DNA from: DATDAH01 sp963823495 | GTDB lineage: Bacteria; Actinomycetota; Acidimicrobiia; Acidimicrobiales; DATDAH01 | NCBI GenBank assembly: GCA_963823495.1 | Contig: CAWGLV010000001.1 | Location: 186,001 to 250,000, forward strand | DNA: 64,000 bases | Direction: 5' to 3' | Shown here: positions 24,761 through 33,643 of the stretch, piece by piece | Layout: each line of letters starts with the position of its first letter | How positions within the stretch are numbered: the first letter of the stretch is position 1 | Notes under the pieces: generated by a model | Databases searched by the model: none | The model's input: only the letters and a program-made list of their open reading frames with translations | What the model was told of the DNA's origin: nothing | Made by a program: the position numbers and the translations under genes

Positions 24761-26218
24761 TCAGACCCCGGCGAAGACGGGTGGTCTGCGGTCGGCCCAG
24801 GGCGCGGCCGCCTCCAGCTGGGCCGCCACTCGCAGCAGTCGGTCCTCCCGGCCGAACGCGGCGACCAACTGCACCCCGATCGGGAGCCCGTCCTCGGTCC
24901 AGTGCAACGGCAGCGAGATGGCGGGTTGGCCGGTGATGTTGAACGGCGCCGTGTAGAGCACGACGGTCGTGGACAGCACCATGCCCGCCAGCGGGTCGTC
25001 CGGTGTGGCATCGAACGCTCCCAGCGGCGTGGGCAGGACCGGCATGGTCGGCAGGACCAGCACGTCGTGGTCCTCCCACCACGCCGCGACGCCGCGACTC
25101 CAGCTCTGGAGCCCGTCGAGGGCCTCGAGGTACTGGACCGCGGTCACCGCTCGGCCCAACTCGCCGAGCGCCGCGGTCTCCGGCTCCACGTCGCCCTCGA
25201 CCATGGGCTCACCGACCAGGGACTCGAAGTGAGCCAGGTCCAGGGCGGTCCAGGCGCCGAAGCAGGCGGTGAAGTTGCCGACGACCTGCTCGCTCTCCAG
25301 CCCGTCCGGGGCGGCGTCCTCGACGTGGTGACCCAGGCCGTCGAGCAGGCCGACCGTGCGTTCCACCGCGGTGGCGCAGGCCGGCTCGGTCGGGACGGCC
25401 CCGCCCGGGTCATCGACCAGCCACCCGATCCGGAGCGCACCCGGGTCCGCCCCCACCTCCTGACGGTAGGGCCGGGCCGCCGGTGGCGCCTGATAGGGGT
25501 CACCCGGCGCCGGGCCCGCGATCACGTCGAGCGCCGCGGCGGTGTCCCGGACCGAGTGACTGACGACGTTCCGGGCCACCAGCCCGGCCCAGGCCTCGTT
25601 CTCGGGGGCGTTGGTGTGGCGGGCCCGACTCGGCTTCAGTCCGACCAGGCCGCAGGCGCTGGCCGGGATGCGGATCGATCCCCCGCCGTCACCGGCATGG
25701 GCCATCGGCACCAGACCGGCGGCGACCGCCGCAGCCGAGCCGCCACTCGACCCCCCCGGGGAACGGGTGGTGTCCCAGGGATTGCGGGTGGGACCGTGGG
25801 TCGCCGGTTCGGTGGTCGGCTGCAGTCCCAGTTCGGGGCAGTTGGTCCTTCCCGTGATCACCAGGCCGGCGGCCCGGTAGCGGCGGATCAGCTCGGAGTC
25901 CTCGGTGGCCACGTACCCGTGCTTCTGGAGGTAGCGGGTGCCGGCGTGGTACGGCTGGCCCGCCTCGTGGCTGTTGTCGAGGTCCTTGACCAGGAACGGG
26001 ACGCCCCGGAAGGGACCGTCGGGCAGGGACCCCGCCGCCTGCTCGCGGGCCTGGTCGAACTGACGGTGGATGACGGCGTTGAGCTGGGGGTCCAGGGCCT
26101 CGATGCGGCTGATGGCGGCCTCCACCAGTTCGGTGGCCGTGGCCTGGCCGGATCGGACCAGCTCGGCCTGGGCCGTGGCGTCGAGGCGGGCGAGCTCAGC
26201 AGGGGTCGGTCCGGTCAC
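24761..26218 (-). CDS. Amidase signature family amidohydrolase
   Basis: A 485-residue amidase with the Ser-cisSer-Lys triad: Lys in GVPFLVKDLDN, and the Ser pair in RSPGGSSGGSAAAVAAG. The family also includes GatA, but there is no gatB/gatC here and the C-terminal half resembles stand-alone amidases (6-aminohexanoate-cyclic-dimer-hydrolase type). Substrate unknown. GTG start with TACGGT 7 nt upstream. Its promoter overlaps that of the divergent small membrane protein gene. Confidence 0.88.
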   Translation of the reverse strand: MTGPTPAELARLDATAQAELVRSGQATATELVEAAISRIEALDPQLNAVIHRQFDQAREQAAGSLPDGPFRGVPFLVKDLDNSHEAGQPYHAGTRYLQKHGYVATEDSELIRRYRAAGLVITGRTNCPELGLQPTTEPATHGPTRNPWDTTRSPGGSSGGSAAAVAAGLVPMAHAGDGGGSIRIPASACGLVGLKPSRARHTNAPENEAWAGLVARNVVSHSVRDTAAALDVIAGPAPGDPYQAPPAARPYRQEVGADPGALRIGWLVDDPGGAVPTEPACATAVERTVGLLDGLGHHVEDAAPDGLESEQVVGNFTACFGAWTALDLAHFESLVGEPMVEGDVEPETAALGELGRAVTAVQYLEALDGLQSWSRGVAAWWEDHDVLVLPTMPVLPTPLGAFDATPDDPLAGMVLSTTVVLYTAPFNITGQPAISLPLHWTEDGLPIGVQLVAAFGREDRLLRVAAQLEAAAPWADRRPPVFAGV

Positions 26219-26225
26219 GAACCAG

Positions 26226-26235
26226 ACCGTACCCT
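26226..26235. promoter_or_regulatory. Back-to-back leaderless -10 boxes
   Basis: TACGGT on the minus strand (26231-26226) lies 7 nt before the amidase GTG, and TACCCT on the plus strand (26230-26235) lies 6 nt before the ATG at 26242. The two boxes share two bases, so initiation in the two directions should be mutually exclusive. Confidence 0.45.
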
Positions 26236-26241
26236 TGACCC

Positions 26242-26448
26242 ATGACCGACCCGGGAGCCGACCCGAAACCGCCGTCGCGGCGCATGCCCTGGCCGATGGT
26301 CATCGTGCTCGGGCTTGCCCTCCTCGGGGCCATCACCCTCGTGCAGTTCGTCCTGGGGCTGGCCTTCACCCTGGCCAAGCTGCTGATCGTGATCGGCATC
26401 GTCGCCGTCCTGGTGATCTTCTTCCGAGGCCCGCCGGATCGCCCTTGA
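26242..26448 (+). CDS. Small membrane protein
   Basis: A 68-residue protein with a proline-rich cytoplasmic start (MTDPGADPKPPSRR) and one long or two short hydrophobic helices from about residue 17 to 61, ending FFRGPPDRP. No family is recognised. Codon use matches neighbours and a -10 box is in place, so it is likely real. It is divergent from the amidase with 23 bp between starts. Confidence 0.65.
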   Translation: MTDPGADPKPPSRRMPWPMVIVLGLALLGAITLVQFVLGLAFTLAKLLIVIGIVAVLVIFFRGPPDRP

Positions 26449-26467
26449 CCGGCCTCGCGGCGCAGCA

Positions 26468-27454
26468 TCACGCGCCGCGGAGGTGGTCGGTCACGACCTC
26501 CTCGATGCAGGCCAACGTGTCGAGGCGGGACCGCTCGCCACCGAACCGCTCGGTGAGGGACACCGCCTCGAGGTCCGGAGGCAGGTCCTCGATGACCTCG
26601 CCGGCCACGACCAGGACCGGCACCCCCAACCCGGCCGCCATCGCGACCACGCCACCGACGACCTTGCCGTCGAAGGACTGCTCGTCCAGGTAGCCCTCGC
26701 CGGTCACCACCAGATCCGCGCCGTCGACGCGCTCGTCGAGGTCCACCACGTCGGCGACCAGGTCGAAACCCGACTCCAGGCAGGCGCCGATGGCGGCCAG
26801 CCCACCCGCCAGACCCCCAGCGGCGCCGGCCCCCTCGAGCACGGTGACGTCCACGCCGTGTTCCTCCAGGTAGATCTGGGCCAGTCGCTCGAGGCGACGA
26901 CGCAGCAACTCCACCTGGGCCGGGGTCGCGCCCTTCTGGGGCCCGAACACCTCGGCCGCCTCGACGAACGGGAGGCGCACGTCGCAGGCGACGCGGAGGT
27001 CAACGCCCCGCAGCCGTTGGATCGGCTCCAGGGCCCGTAGCGCCCCCAGCCCGCCGTCGGTGGTGGCCGAGCCACCCACGCCGACCACGACCTCCCGGGC
27101 GCCGCGCTCCACAGCGGCGGTGATGAGCTCACCGGTGCCCTGGGTCGACGCGGCCACGGCGTCGTTGCCCTCCGGGCCCCCGACCAGGTCGAGGCCCGAG
27201 GCGCGGGCCATCTCGACGACGGCGTCGCGGCCGTCCAGGCGCCAGGCCGCCTCCACGGGATCACCGAGCGGGCCGGTCACGGTCGTGGTCTTGTTGGCAC
27301 CTCCCAGCGCCTCGAGGGTCCCCTCGCCGCCGTCGGCCAGGGGGACCTCCTCCGCGGTGGCCCCGGCCGCGATCGCCGCTCGGGCCACCGCTCCGGCCAC
27401 CTCGGACGCGGTCGCGGTGCCCCGGAACTTGTCGGGCGCGGCGAGGACTCGCAC
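26468..27454 (-). CDS. glxK: Glycerate 2-kinase (GarK/GlxK family)
   Basis: A 328-residue type I glycerate kinase. Hallmarks are LAAPDKFRGTATASEVAGAV at the start, PLADGGEGTLEAL, VVGVGGSATTDGGLGAL, FGPQKGATPAQVELL and VVTGEGYLDEQSFDGKVVGGV. It would phosphorylate glycerate, feeding glycolysis at 2- or 3-phosphoglycerate, the acceptor used by GpgS nearby. GTG start; divergent from otsA by 18 bp. Confidence 0.92.
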   Translation of the reverse strand: MRVLAAPDKFRGTATASEVAGAVARAAIAAGATAEEVPLADGGEGTLEALGGANKTTTVTGPLGDPVEAAWRLDGRDAVVEMARASGLDLVGGPEGNDAVAASTQGTGELITAAVERGAREVVVGVGGSATTDGGLGALRALEPIQRLRGVDLRVACDVRLPFVEAAEVFGPQKGATPAQVELLRRRLERLAQIYLEEHGVDVTVLEGAGAAGGLAGGLAAIGACLESGFDLVADVVDLDERVDGADLVVTGEGYLDEQSFDGKVVGGVVAMAAGLGVPVLVVAGEVIEDLPPDLEAVSLTERFGGERSRLDTLACIEEVVTDHLRGA

Positions 27455-27459
27455 GCTCC

Positions 27460-27465
27460 TATGGT
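27460..27465 (+). promoter_or_regulatory. Putative -10 box that decides the otsA start
   Basis: TATGGT lies 7 nt before the ATG at 27473 and itself contains the upstream in-frame ATG at 27461. The spacing matches the leaderless pattern, which favours 27473 as the start. Confidence 0.4.
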
Positions 27466-27472
27466 GCCCCGC

Positions 27473-28870
27473 ATGGTCGACCGACCCTCATCGGGTTCGC
27501 CTGGACGCCCGCTCGTCATGGTCTCGAACCGGGGCCCCGTCTCGTTCCGTCGGGACAGGGACGGACGCCTGGTGCCCCGCCGGGGTGCCGGCGGCCTGGT
27601 CTCGGGCATCGGGCCCCTGATGGCCGGCTCCGGTGCGGTGTGGGTGGCCGCCGCCATGTCACCGGAGGACCGTGAGGCCGCGGGCGGGGGGATCACCGAG
27701 GTGGAGGGCTTCCGGTTCCGAGCCCTCGCCATCGACCCCGACCGCTACCGCGCCTACTACGACGTGATCGCCAACGCGGCCCTGTGGTTCGCCCACCACG
27801 GTCTTCAGGACCGCGCCCGCCGACCAGTGATCGACCGCCACTGGTGGGCGGCCTGGGACGACTACGTGGCCGTCAACGCGGCCTTCGCGGCGGGCGTCGC
27901 CGAGGTCGCGCCGGAGGGCGCCGTGGTGCTCGTGCAGGACCTGCACCTCTGCCTGCTGGCCGGCCCGCTGGCCGAGAGCCGCCCGGACGTGGCCCTCGTG
28001 CACTTCAGCCACACGCCCTTCGCCGGTCCCGACGACCTGCGGACCCTGCCCCAGGGCCCTCGGCGGTTGTTGCTGGAGGGACTGGCCGCCCATCGGGCCT
28101 GCGGCTTCCACACCGGCCGCTGGCGGGACGGCTTCGTCGCCTCCTGTGAGGCCGAGGCGATCACCCCGCCGGCCACCTTCATCGCCCCCCTGGGACCCGA
28201 TGCGGCCGACATCGCCGGCGTCGCCCGGGGTCCTGCCTGCGCGGCCGCGCTGAGCGACATCGAAGACCAGGTCGGGGATCGTCGCTTCCTCGTCCGTGTC
28301 GACCGCATCGAGTTGTCGAAGAACCTCGTGCGGGGCTTCCTGGCCTACGAGGACCTCCTCGAGCACCGGCCCGAGTGGCAGGGGCGCGTGGTCTTCGGGG
28401 CCTACGTGTACCCGTCACGGGAGGGCCTGCCGGAGTACCTGGCCTACCGCACCGAGGTGGAGAGCGTGATCGCGCGGATCAACCAGCGGTTCGCCACCTC
28501 GGACTGGACCCCGGTCCTCTATGACGCCGCCGACGACTTCCCGCGGTCGGTCGCCGCGCTGCGGCGGGCCGATGTGGTCCTGGTCAACCCGGTGCGGGAC
28601 GGGCTCAACCTCGTGGCCAAGGAGGCGGCCGTGGTCAACGAGCGCGACGGCGTGCTGGTCCTGTCCCCCGAGGCCGGCGCCTGGGCCGAACTGGCCGACG
28701 CCGTGGTGGGGTGCGACCCCTTCGACGTGACCGGCACCTCCGACGCCCTGCACCGGGCCTTGTGCCTCGACGGCGGCCCGCGCCGGGACCTGTCGGCCCG
28801 TTGGCGGGAGGCCGCCACGGCGAGGACCCCCGCCGACTGGCTGGACGACAACCTCGCCGCCGCCACCTGA
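27473..28870 (+). CDS. otsA: Trehalose-6-phosphate synthase
   Basis: A GT20 retaining glucosyltransferase of 465 residues that makes trehalose 6-phosphate from a nucleotide-glucose and glucose 6-phosphate. It has VMVSNRGPVSF at the start, RGAGGLVSGIGPLM, VQDLHLCLLAG, the VDRIELSKNL turn and the nucleotide-sugar motif PVRDGLNLVAKEAAVV. The HxxG/N-type phosphate-binding segments are less conserved than in E. coli OtsA, as usual for this actinobacterial branch. It is convergent with otsB, 7 bp apart. An ATG at 27461 would add four residues. Confidence 0.9.
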   Translation: MVDRPSSGSPGRPLVMVSNRGPVSFRRDRDGRLVPRRGAGGLVSGIGPLMAGSGAVWVAAAMSPEDREAAGGGITEVEGFRFRALAIDPDRYRAYYDVIANAALWFAHHGLQDRARRPVIDRHWWAAWDDYVAVNAAFAAGVAEVAPEGAVVLVQDLHLCLLAGPLAESRPDVALVHFSHTPFAGPDDLRTLPQGPRRLLLEGLAAHRACGFHTGRWRDGFVASCEAEAITPPATFIAPLGPDAADIAGVARGPACAAALSDIEDQVGDRRFLVRVDRIELSKNLVRGFLAYEDLLEHRPEWQGRVVFGAYVYPSREGLPEYLAYRTEVESVIARINQRFATSDWTPVLYDAADDFPRSVAALRRADVVLVNPVRDGLNLVAKEAAVVNERDGVLVLSPEAGAWAELADAVVGCDPFDVTGTSDALHRALCLDGGPRRDLSARWREAATARTPADWLDDNLAAAT

Positions 28871-28877
28871 CCCTCGT

Positions 28878-29636
28878 TCAGGCGAAGGTCTCCAGGAGGG
28901 TCACCAGGCCGCCGGGGCCCTCGACGACGACATCGGCGCGGTCCAGGAGGGCCGGCGGTGCCTCGGCGCTCTCCACCGCGATCCGCAGCGTGGCCACCGC
29001 GCGCCCGTCCAACTCGTCCAGCGCGTCGAATCCGGGGAGGTCGCCGACGTCGTCGCCGGCGAAGGCCACCGCCCGGAAGTCGTCCACCAGGTCGAGGACC
29101 GCGGTGCCCTTGTCCACCTCGATCGGCGGGTGCAGCTCCCAGGACATACGGGCCGGTCGGGCCACCAGTCCGGAGCGGTGGGCCTCGTCGGCCACGTAGT
29201 CGGCGGTGGCCGACGCCTGCTGGGGCGCCGTGCGGTAGTGCATCGTCAGCGACAGGCCCTTGCGCTCGACGACCACGCCCGCCGGGCCGCGGGCCTCGGC
29301 CCGGCCCGCGACGTCGTCGATCACCTCCCGCCAGTTGCCCGACTGCGGATGGTCTCGGCGCTCGCCGTCCTCGATGACCTCCAGCCCGTAGAGACCGGCG
29401 AGGACCAGTCCGTCGGGTAGGAGGGGCCCCAGGAAGTCCACGGGCCGACCGGAGACCACCGCGACGAGGCCGAGGCGATCGCGGAGACGGGCCAGCAACG
29501 CCGGAACGCCCGGCTGGGGTACCGCCGTGGCGGCGTCGGGGACGATCGGCGAGAGGGTCCCGTCGAAGTCCAGGATGAGGGCGACCGACCCGGGGTCGTC
29601 CCGGAACGGAGCCAGCCGCTCGTCGACAGCGGTCAC
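28878..29636 (-). CDS. otsB: Trehalose-6-phosphate phosphatase
   Basis: A HAD phosphatase of 252 residues: nucleophile motif LILDFDGTLSPI, VAVVSGRPVDFL, GLYGLEV, the sugar-binding SWELHPPIEVDKGTAVLDL and the Mg motif AFAGDDVGD. With the OtsA gene facing it, it completes the two-step trehalose route, probably for osmotic or desiccation protection. GTG start. Confidence 0.93.
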   Translation of the reverse strand: MTAVDERLAPFRDDPGSVALILDFDGTLSPIVPDAATAVPQPGVPALLARLRDRLGLVAVVSGRPVDFLGPLLPDGLVLAGLYGLEVIEDGERRDHPQSGNWREVIDDVAGRAEARGPAGVVVERKGLSLTMHYRTAPQQASATADYVADEAHRSGLVARPARMSWELHPPIEVDKGTAVLDLVDDFRAVAFAGDDVGDLPGFDALDELDGRAVATLRIAVESAEAPPALLDRADVVVEGPGGLVTLLETFA

Positions 29637-29665
29637 CAGCGGGACGGCACAGGAGGTCCGGGGCG

Positions 29666-30211
29666 TCAGCCCGCGACGGTCGTCGCGGCCCCGGTGGCCG
29701 TGGTGGCCAGTCCGCCCGGGCTGCTGCCCAGCACGACCAGCACCGCGGCGAGCCCCAGGTCCTCGGGCGCCACCGGAAGCGTCGCCGGCATCTCCAGCAC
29801 CGACTCCGGCGGGAGGCCGAGGTCCTCGGCCACCTGACGGGCCTGGGCCTCGAAGCTCTCGGGGGCGGTGATGTAGTACACGGTGTCCAGGGCCGTCTCG
29901 CTGGTGGGGATGTTGGTGTCGGTCGGGGCGCCCGGGTTGTAGCCCGCCGCCGCCAGTTGCTCGGTCACGGCGCCGGCGGCCCCCGAGACCCCGCTGCCGT
30001 TGGCGACCACGACCGGGATGTCGGTCGGCACGAAGTCGGCGGTCACCGGGACGGTCTCGGTCGTGTCCGGATCGACGTCGACGTTGGCGTCGGCGTCGGC
30101 CGCGTCGCGGTTGAGCGGCTCGGAGTCGTCGAGCCCGCTGGCCAGCAGGACCAGGCCGATGACCACCGCCACCACGATCAGGATGATCCCCCGAGGGGCG
30201 CCGTCGTTCAT
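29666..30211 (-). CDS. LytR_C-domain membrane-anchored protein
   Basis: A 181-residue protein: one N-terminal transmembrane helix (GIILIVVAVVIGLVLLASGL), an acidic linker, then a LytR/CpsA/Psr C-terminal domain (VVVANGSGVSGAAGAVTEQL, TVYYITAPESFEAQARQVAEDLG). It resembles mycobacterial VirR (Rv0431), which also follows a DUF3263 gene. A role at the envelope is likely; biochemical function is unknown. Its ATG overlaps the DUF3263 stop by 4 nt. Confidence 0.82.
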   Translation of the reverse strand: MNDGAPRGIILIVVAVVIGLVLLASGLDDSEPLNRDAADADANVDVDPDTTETVPVTADFVPTDIPVVVANGSGVSGAAGAVTEQLAAAGYNPGAPTDTNIPTSETALDTVYYITAPESFEAQARQVAEDLGLPPESVLEMPATLPVAPEDLGLAAVLVVLGSSPGGLATTATGAATTVAG

Positions 30212-30465
30212 GTCACCGGCCCGCTCGCCGACCCGTGCTCGAAGCGCACCCGGCGACGCCGGTCACGGAGACGGCGGAGGCGGCGCACGACCAGCGGGTC
30301 GTAGGCCATGGCGTCGGGATCGTCGAGCAGGTCATTGAGGATCTGGTAGTACCGGGTGGTCGAGAGGCCGAACTGGGCACGGATCGCACGCTCCTTGGGT
30401 CCCGGCGTCTGCCACCAGGACCGTTCGAAGTCGAGGATAGACCGCTCCCGGTCACCGAGGTCCAT
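30208..30465 (-). CDS. DUF3263 protein
   Basis: An 85-residue basic helical protein. DLGDRERSILDFERSWWQTPGPKE and FGLSTTRYYQILNDLLDDP look like a helix-turn-helix-type DNA-binding fold, and the C-terminus is very Arg-rich (VVRRLRRLRDRRRRVRF). The pair DUF3263-LytR_C is conserved in actinobacteria. The ATG at 30465 is chosen over the upstream extension, which runs into the tRNA. CAGACT is 8 nt upstream. Confidence 0.85.
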   Translation of the reverse strand: MDLGDRERSILDFERSWWQTPGPKERAIRAQFGLSTTRYYQILNDLLDDPDAMAYDPLVVRRLRRLRDRRRRVRFEHGSASGPVT

Positions 30466-30516
30466 AGGACCAGAGTCTGTCCTGCCCGTCCCCGTCGCCC
30501 GCGGATGGGGGTTCAG

Positions 30517-30522
30517 TACCCT
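30517..30522 (+). promoter_or_regulatory. Putative -10 box of tRNA-Thr
   Basis: TACCCT ends 9 nt before the mature tRNA 5' end, the spacing expected for a transcript that begins a few bases before the tRNA. Confidence 0.4.
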
Positions 30523-30531
30523 CCGGAGGTC

Positions 30532-30605
30532 GCCCGAGTAGCTCAGTTGGCCAGAGCACCGCTCTTGTAAAGCGGGGGTCGTGGGTTCGAGTCCCACCTC
30601 GGGCT
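30532..30605 (+). tRNA. tRNA-Thr (anticodon TGT)
   Basis: Full cloverleaf: acceptor stem GCCCGAG/CTCGGGC, D-arm AGCTC...GAGC, anticodon stem CCGCT/AGCGG with loop CTTGTAA (anticodon TGT, reading ACA and ACN codons), and T-arm GTGGG-TTCGAGT-CCCAC. No CCA is encoded. The discriminator base is T at 30605, which coincides with the last base of the stop codon of the convergent membrane protein gene. Confidence 0.96.
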
Positions 30606-31984
30606 CAGGTTCCCAGGAGGAGGGCGACGGCGGAGACGACGCTGGTGAGGATGAAGGCCAGCATGACGTACTGGGCGGTCAGGGCCTTGCGGGGCGGATG
30701 GTCCTCGATCGCCCGGTCGTGGGCCACCAGGACCGCGCCGACGCCGCCCAACACGATCGCCGCCGCCTGTACCCAGGTGATCGTGGCCGAGCTGACCAGG
30801 GCGAAGTCGATGGTGCCGTCGTCGGTGCCGAAGAGGTCCCAGCCGTTGCCGTAGGGGTTGGAGAGCAGGAACCAGAAGCCCTGGCCCTCGAGGACCAGGG
30901 CCCCGAAGTAGTGGACCACCGCGTAGGACGCGGCGATCGGCACCAGCACCGGGGCGAACCGGCGGGAGACGGTGTCGGGGTCGGCCGCCACCAACTCGGC
31001 GACCAGACGGGTCGCCGCGAGGTAGACCATGGCGACGACCCCGATGGACCACACCAGGCCCATCGTGTTGACCGCCGTGAGGCCCCATCCCACCCGTAGG
31101 AGGGCGAGATCGGCCCAGAAGGTCGTCCGCAGGAGGCCGTCGAAGACCGTGGCCCCCACCACGACGAACAGCACGGGCAGCGTCCCCGGACGGATCACGA
31201 CCCGCGCCAGTCCGCTGAGTGGCCAACGGACCCGCAGGCCCCCGTCGCCGTCGCCGGAGAAGGGGGCGAGCGCCGCGAACAGGGAGAAGAGCACGGCGAA
31301 CCCCTCTCCCGTGCGGAGCCAGCCCCGGCCGCGGCGGGCGGCGAAGGTGAGCACCACCACGCCGTAGGCGAGGGCGAGGGCACCGAGCATCCGCGGCACC
31401 GTCGGCGTGTGGTACGCCAGCTCCAGCCAGACGAAGCCGCCGACCGCGGCCACTGCGGGCCAGTGGGTTGCCGTGTCCTCGACGACCGCCGGTGCCATCG
31501 TCTGCCCGCGCCGACGGGCGCGGGCCCAGGCTCCGACCAGCGCCAGCGTCTCGAAGGGACTCAGCACCCGCCAGAGGTCGCCCAGGAGCATCGAGACGAA
31601 CGGGAGGCCCACCCAGAAGGCGACGTACACCGCGACGGGACTGATGTTGGCCGCGGGGAACTCGCTGCCGAACAGGCCGGCGGTGACGACGACGATGTAG
31701 AGCACCAGGCCGATGACCCGGACCAGGACCGCCGCGGCCACGACCACGGGCCGCCCCGGCAACGGGCGACCGTCGGCCACGGCATCGAGGCGGGGTCGGC
31801 GCCAGAGGCTCCCGGCCGCGAAGAAGGCGATCACCACCACCGCCGCGATGGCCCAGGCGAACTGCCACCGCGGCTGAGGCAACCCGCTCAGCGCGCCCGC
31901 CCCGTGGGCGGCCACCGGACCGGCCGACGAGATCACGACCCCGACCGCGCCCAGGACGACCAGACCGATGCGGCGGGGGCTCAC
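30605..31984 (-). CDS. Polytopic membrane protein of unknown function
   Basis: A 459-residue protein with an N-terminal signal-like segment and about eleven hydrophobic helices. It starts with SAGPVAAHGAG and has LPQPRWQFAWAIAAVVV, then SVVSAVALLLG at the end. Similar actinobacterial proteins are sometimes labelled fenitrothion hydrolase from one characterised homologue, but I see no metal-binding or hydrolytic motif and would not transfer that name. GTG start. Its 3' end abuts the tRNA. Confidence 0.75.
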   Translation of the reverse strand: MSPRRIGLVVLGAVGVVISSAGPVAAHGAGALSGLPQPRWQFAWAIAAVVVIAFFAAGSLWRRPRLDAVADGRPLPGRPVVVAAAVLVRVIGLVLYIVVVTAGLFGSEFPAANISPVAVYVAFWVGLPFVSMLLGDLWRVLSPFETLALVGAWARARRRGQTMAPAVVEDTATHWPAVAAVGGFVWLELAYHTPTVPRMLGALALAYGVVVLTFAARRGRGWLRTGEGFAVLFSLFAALAPFSGDGDGGLRVRWPLSGLARVVIRPGTLPVLFVVVGATVFDGLLRTTFWADLALLRVGWGLTAVNTMGLVWSIGVVAMVYLAATRLVAELVAADPDTVSRRFAPVLVPIAASYAVVHYFGALVLEGQGFWFLLSNPYGNGWDLFGTDDGTIDFALVSSATITWVQAAAIVLGGVGAVLVAHDRAIEDHPPRKALTAQYVMLAFILTSVVSAVALLLGT

Positions 31985-32085
31985 GCCTGCCGAGGCTAGG
32001 CAGGAACCCGGAGCCCACCGCAGTTCAGGGACCGTTCAGAATCCAGCCGCCACCCTGGAGCCACCCGAGCCCAGGAGGAACTCCG

Positions 32086-32916
32086 ATGCCGCACCTGCCC
32101 GACCGTGTCCGCCTCGCGCTGGCCGCGGGCCTCGTCGTCGCCCTGGCCGCCACGGCCTGCGGGGACGACGGATCCGCGGCCGACCCGGTACCGCCGGAAG
32201 ACGCGCCGACCAGCCCGTCGCCGTCCACCGACACGACCCTCGCCGATCCGGTCATCGACCCCGGCGACGGTGGCGACTACGCCCCTGAGCTGGACCCCGC
32301 GGATTTCGTCGAGACCATCGACAACCCGTACCTGCCCTTCGTGGCGGGCAGCCGGTGGACCTACGAGGAGACCAGTGGCGACGGTGAGGTCGAGCGCATC
32401 GAGGTCGAGGTCCAGGAGGAGACCCGGGACATCGCCGGCATCACGGCCACGGTCGTCCGCGACACCGTGACCCTCGACGGCGTCCTGGTGGAGGACACCT
32501 TCGACTGGTTCGCCCAGGACACCGAGGGCAACGTCTGGTACCTCGGTGAGGACGTCGACAACTACGACGACCAGGGAAACCTGGTCGACCACGACGGCTC
32601 TTTCGAACACGGGGTCGACGGCGCCTACGCGGGGATCGTGATGCGGGCCGATCCCCGGGTGGGTGACGCCTACCGCCAGGAGTACTACCCCGGCGAGGCC
32701 GAGGACCTCGGCGAGGTGATCAGCAGAGACGAGACGGTCTCGGTGCCGTTCGGGGACTTCGAGGACGTCGTGGTGACCCGGGACTGGAACCCGCTCGACC
32801 CCGATGTCGTCGAGGAGAAGTACTTCGCTCCCGGCGTCGGCCTGGTGTATGAGACCAAGGTGCAGGGCGACACGGGCGAGGGCGTGCTGGTGGACGCCGA
32901 GATCGTGGCCCCCTGA
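32086..32916 (+). CDS. Secreted lipoprotein of unknown function
   Basis: A 276-residue lipoprotein: signal peptide with lipobox LAATAC, a Pro/Ser/Thr/Asp linker, then a beta-rich domain starting FVETIDNPYLPFVAGSRWTYEE and containing TFDWFAQDTEGNVWYLGED and EKYFAPGVGLVYET. The NPYLPFVPG-type opening recurs in secreted actinobacterial proteins of unknown function. A clear AGGAGGA ribosome binding site precedes the ATG. It lies 49 bp before the two-component system genes and may be co-regulated. Confidence 0.8.
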   Translation: MPHLPDRVRLALAAGLVVALAATACGDDGSAADPVPPEDAPTSPSPSTDTTLADPVIDPGDGGDYAPELDPADFVETIDNPYLPFVAGSRWTYEETSGDGEVERIEVEVQEETRDIAGITATVVRDTVTLDGVLVEDTFDWFAQDTEGNVWYLGEDVDNYDDQGNLVDHDGSFEHGVDGAYAGIVMRADPRVGDAYRQEYYPGEAEDLGEVISRDETVSVPFGDFEDVVVTRDWNPLDPDVVEEKYFAPGVGLVYETKVQGDTGEGVLVDAEIVAP

Positions 32917-32965
32917 CCGCCGCCCCTCGCCCCCGGTCCGGTCCGTCGCCCGCGAGACTGATGCC

Positions 32966-33643
32966 GTGCGGGTCCTGATCATCGAGGACGAGGTCACCCT
33001 CGCCGACGGCATCCGCAAGGGGCTGACCGCCGAGGGGTTCACCGTCGACGTCGCCCACGACGGGATCGACGGCCTCTGGTGGGCCCGGGAACACGACTAT
33101 GACGTCATCGTCCTCGACATCATGCTGCCCGGCCTGAACGGCTACCGCGTGTGCCACGCCCTGCGGGCCGAGGACGACTGGACGCCGGTGCTGATGCTGA
33201 CCGCCAAGGACGGCGACCTCGACGAAGCCGAGGCGCTCGACACCGGTGCCGACGACTACCTCACCAAGCCCTTCGCCCACGTCGTCCTCGTCGCCCGCCT
33301 GCGGGCCCTCGTGCGTCGGGGCCGACCACCGCGGCCCACGGTGCTCGTCGCCGGCGACCTCCGCCTGGACCCCGCCTCCCGCCGGGTGTGGCGGGGCGAC
33401 GAGGAGGTTCCCCTCACCGCCCGGGAGACCGCCCTCCTCGAGTACCTCCTGGCCCACGCCGGGACCGTCCTGTCGAAGCGGGAGATCCTCGGCAACGTGT
33501 GGGACGACGACTTCGAGGGCGACCCCAACATCATCGAGGTCTACGTCCGGCACCTGCGCAACAAGCTCGATCGGCCCTTCGGGCGGGCGGCGATCGAGAC
33601 GGTGCGAGGCGCGGGCTACCGATTGGCCGAGGACGGCGGCTGA
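32966..33643 (+). CDS. OmpR/PhoB-family response regulator
   Basis: A 225-residue regulator. The receiver domain has the acidic pocket EDE, phospho-Asp51 in VIVLDIMLPG, Thr in LMLTAKD and Lys in DYLTKPFA. The winged-helix output domain begins near residue 130 (VLVAGDLRLDPASRRVWRGD) and contains LSKREILGNVWD and IIEVYVRHLRNKLDRPF. It is coupled to the downstream kinase by a TGATG overlap. The GTG start fits the receiver fold exactly. Confidence 0.93.
   Translation: MRVLIIEDEVTLADGIRKGLTAEGFTVDVAHDGIDGLWWAREHDYDVIVLDIMLPGLNGYRVCHALRAEDDWTPVLMLTAKDGDLDEAEALDTGADDYLTKPFAHVVLVARLRALVRRGRPPRPTVLVAGDLRLDPASRRVWRGDEEVPLTARETALLEYLLAHAGTVLSKREILGNVWDDDFEGDPNIIEVYVRHLRNKLDRPFGRAAIETVRGAGYRLAEDGG

Noticed and set aside
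27461..27472. ATG at 27461 as the otsA start
   Set aside because: It falls inside the TATGGT box that fits the leaderless pattern for the ATG at 27473; it remains possible.
30605..31984. Fenitrothion hydrolase
   Set aside because: The name circulates for similar membrane proteins, but no hydrolase motif is visible, so I left the function open.
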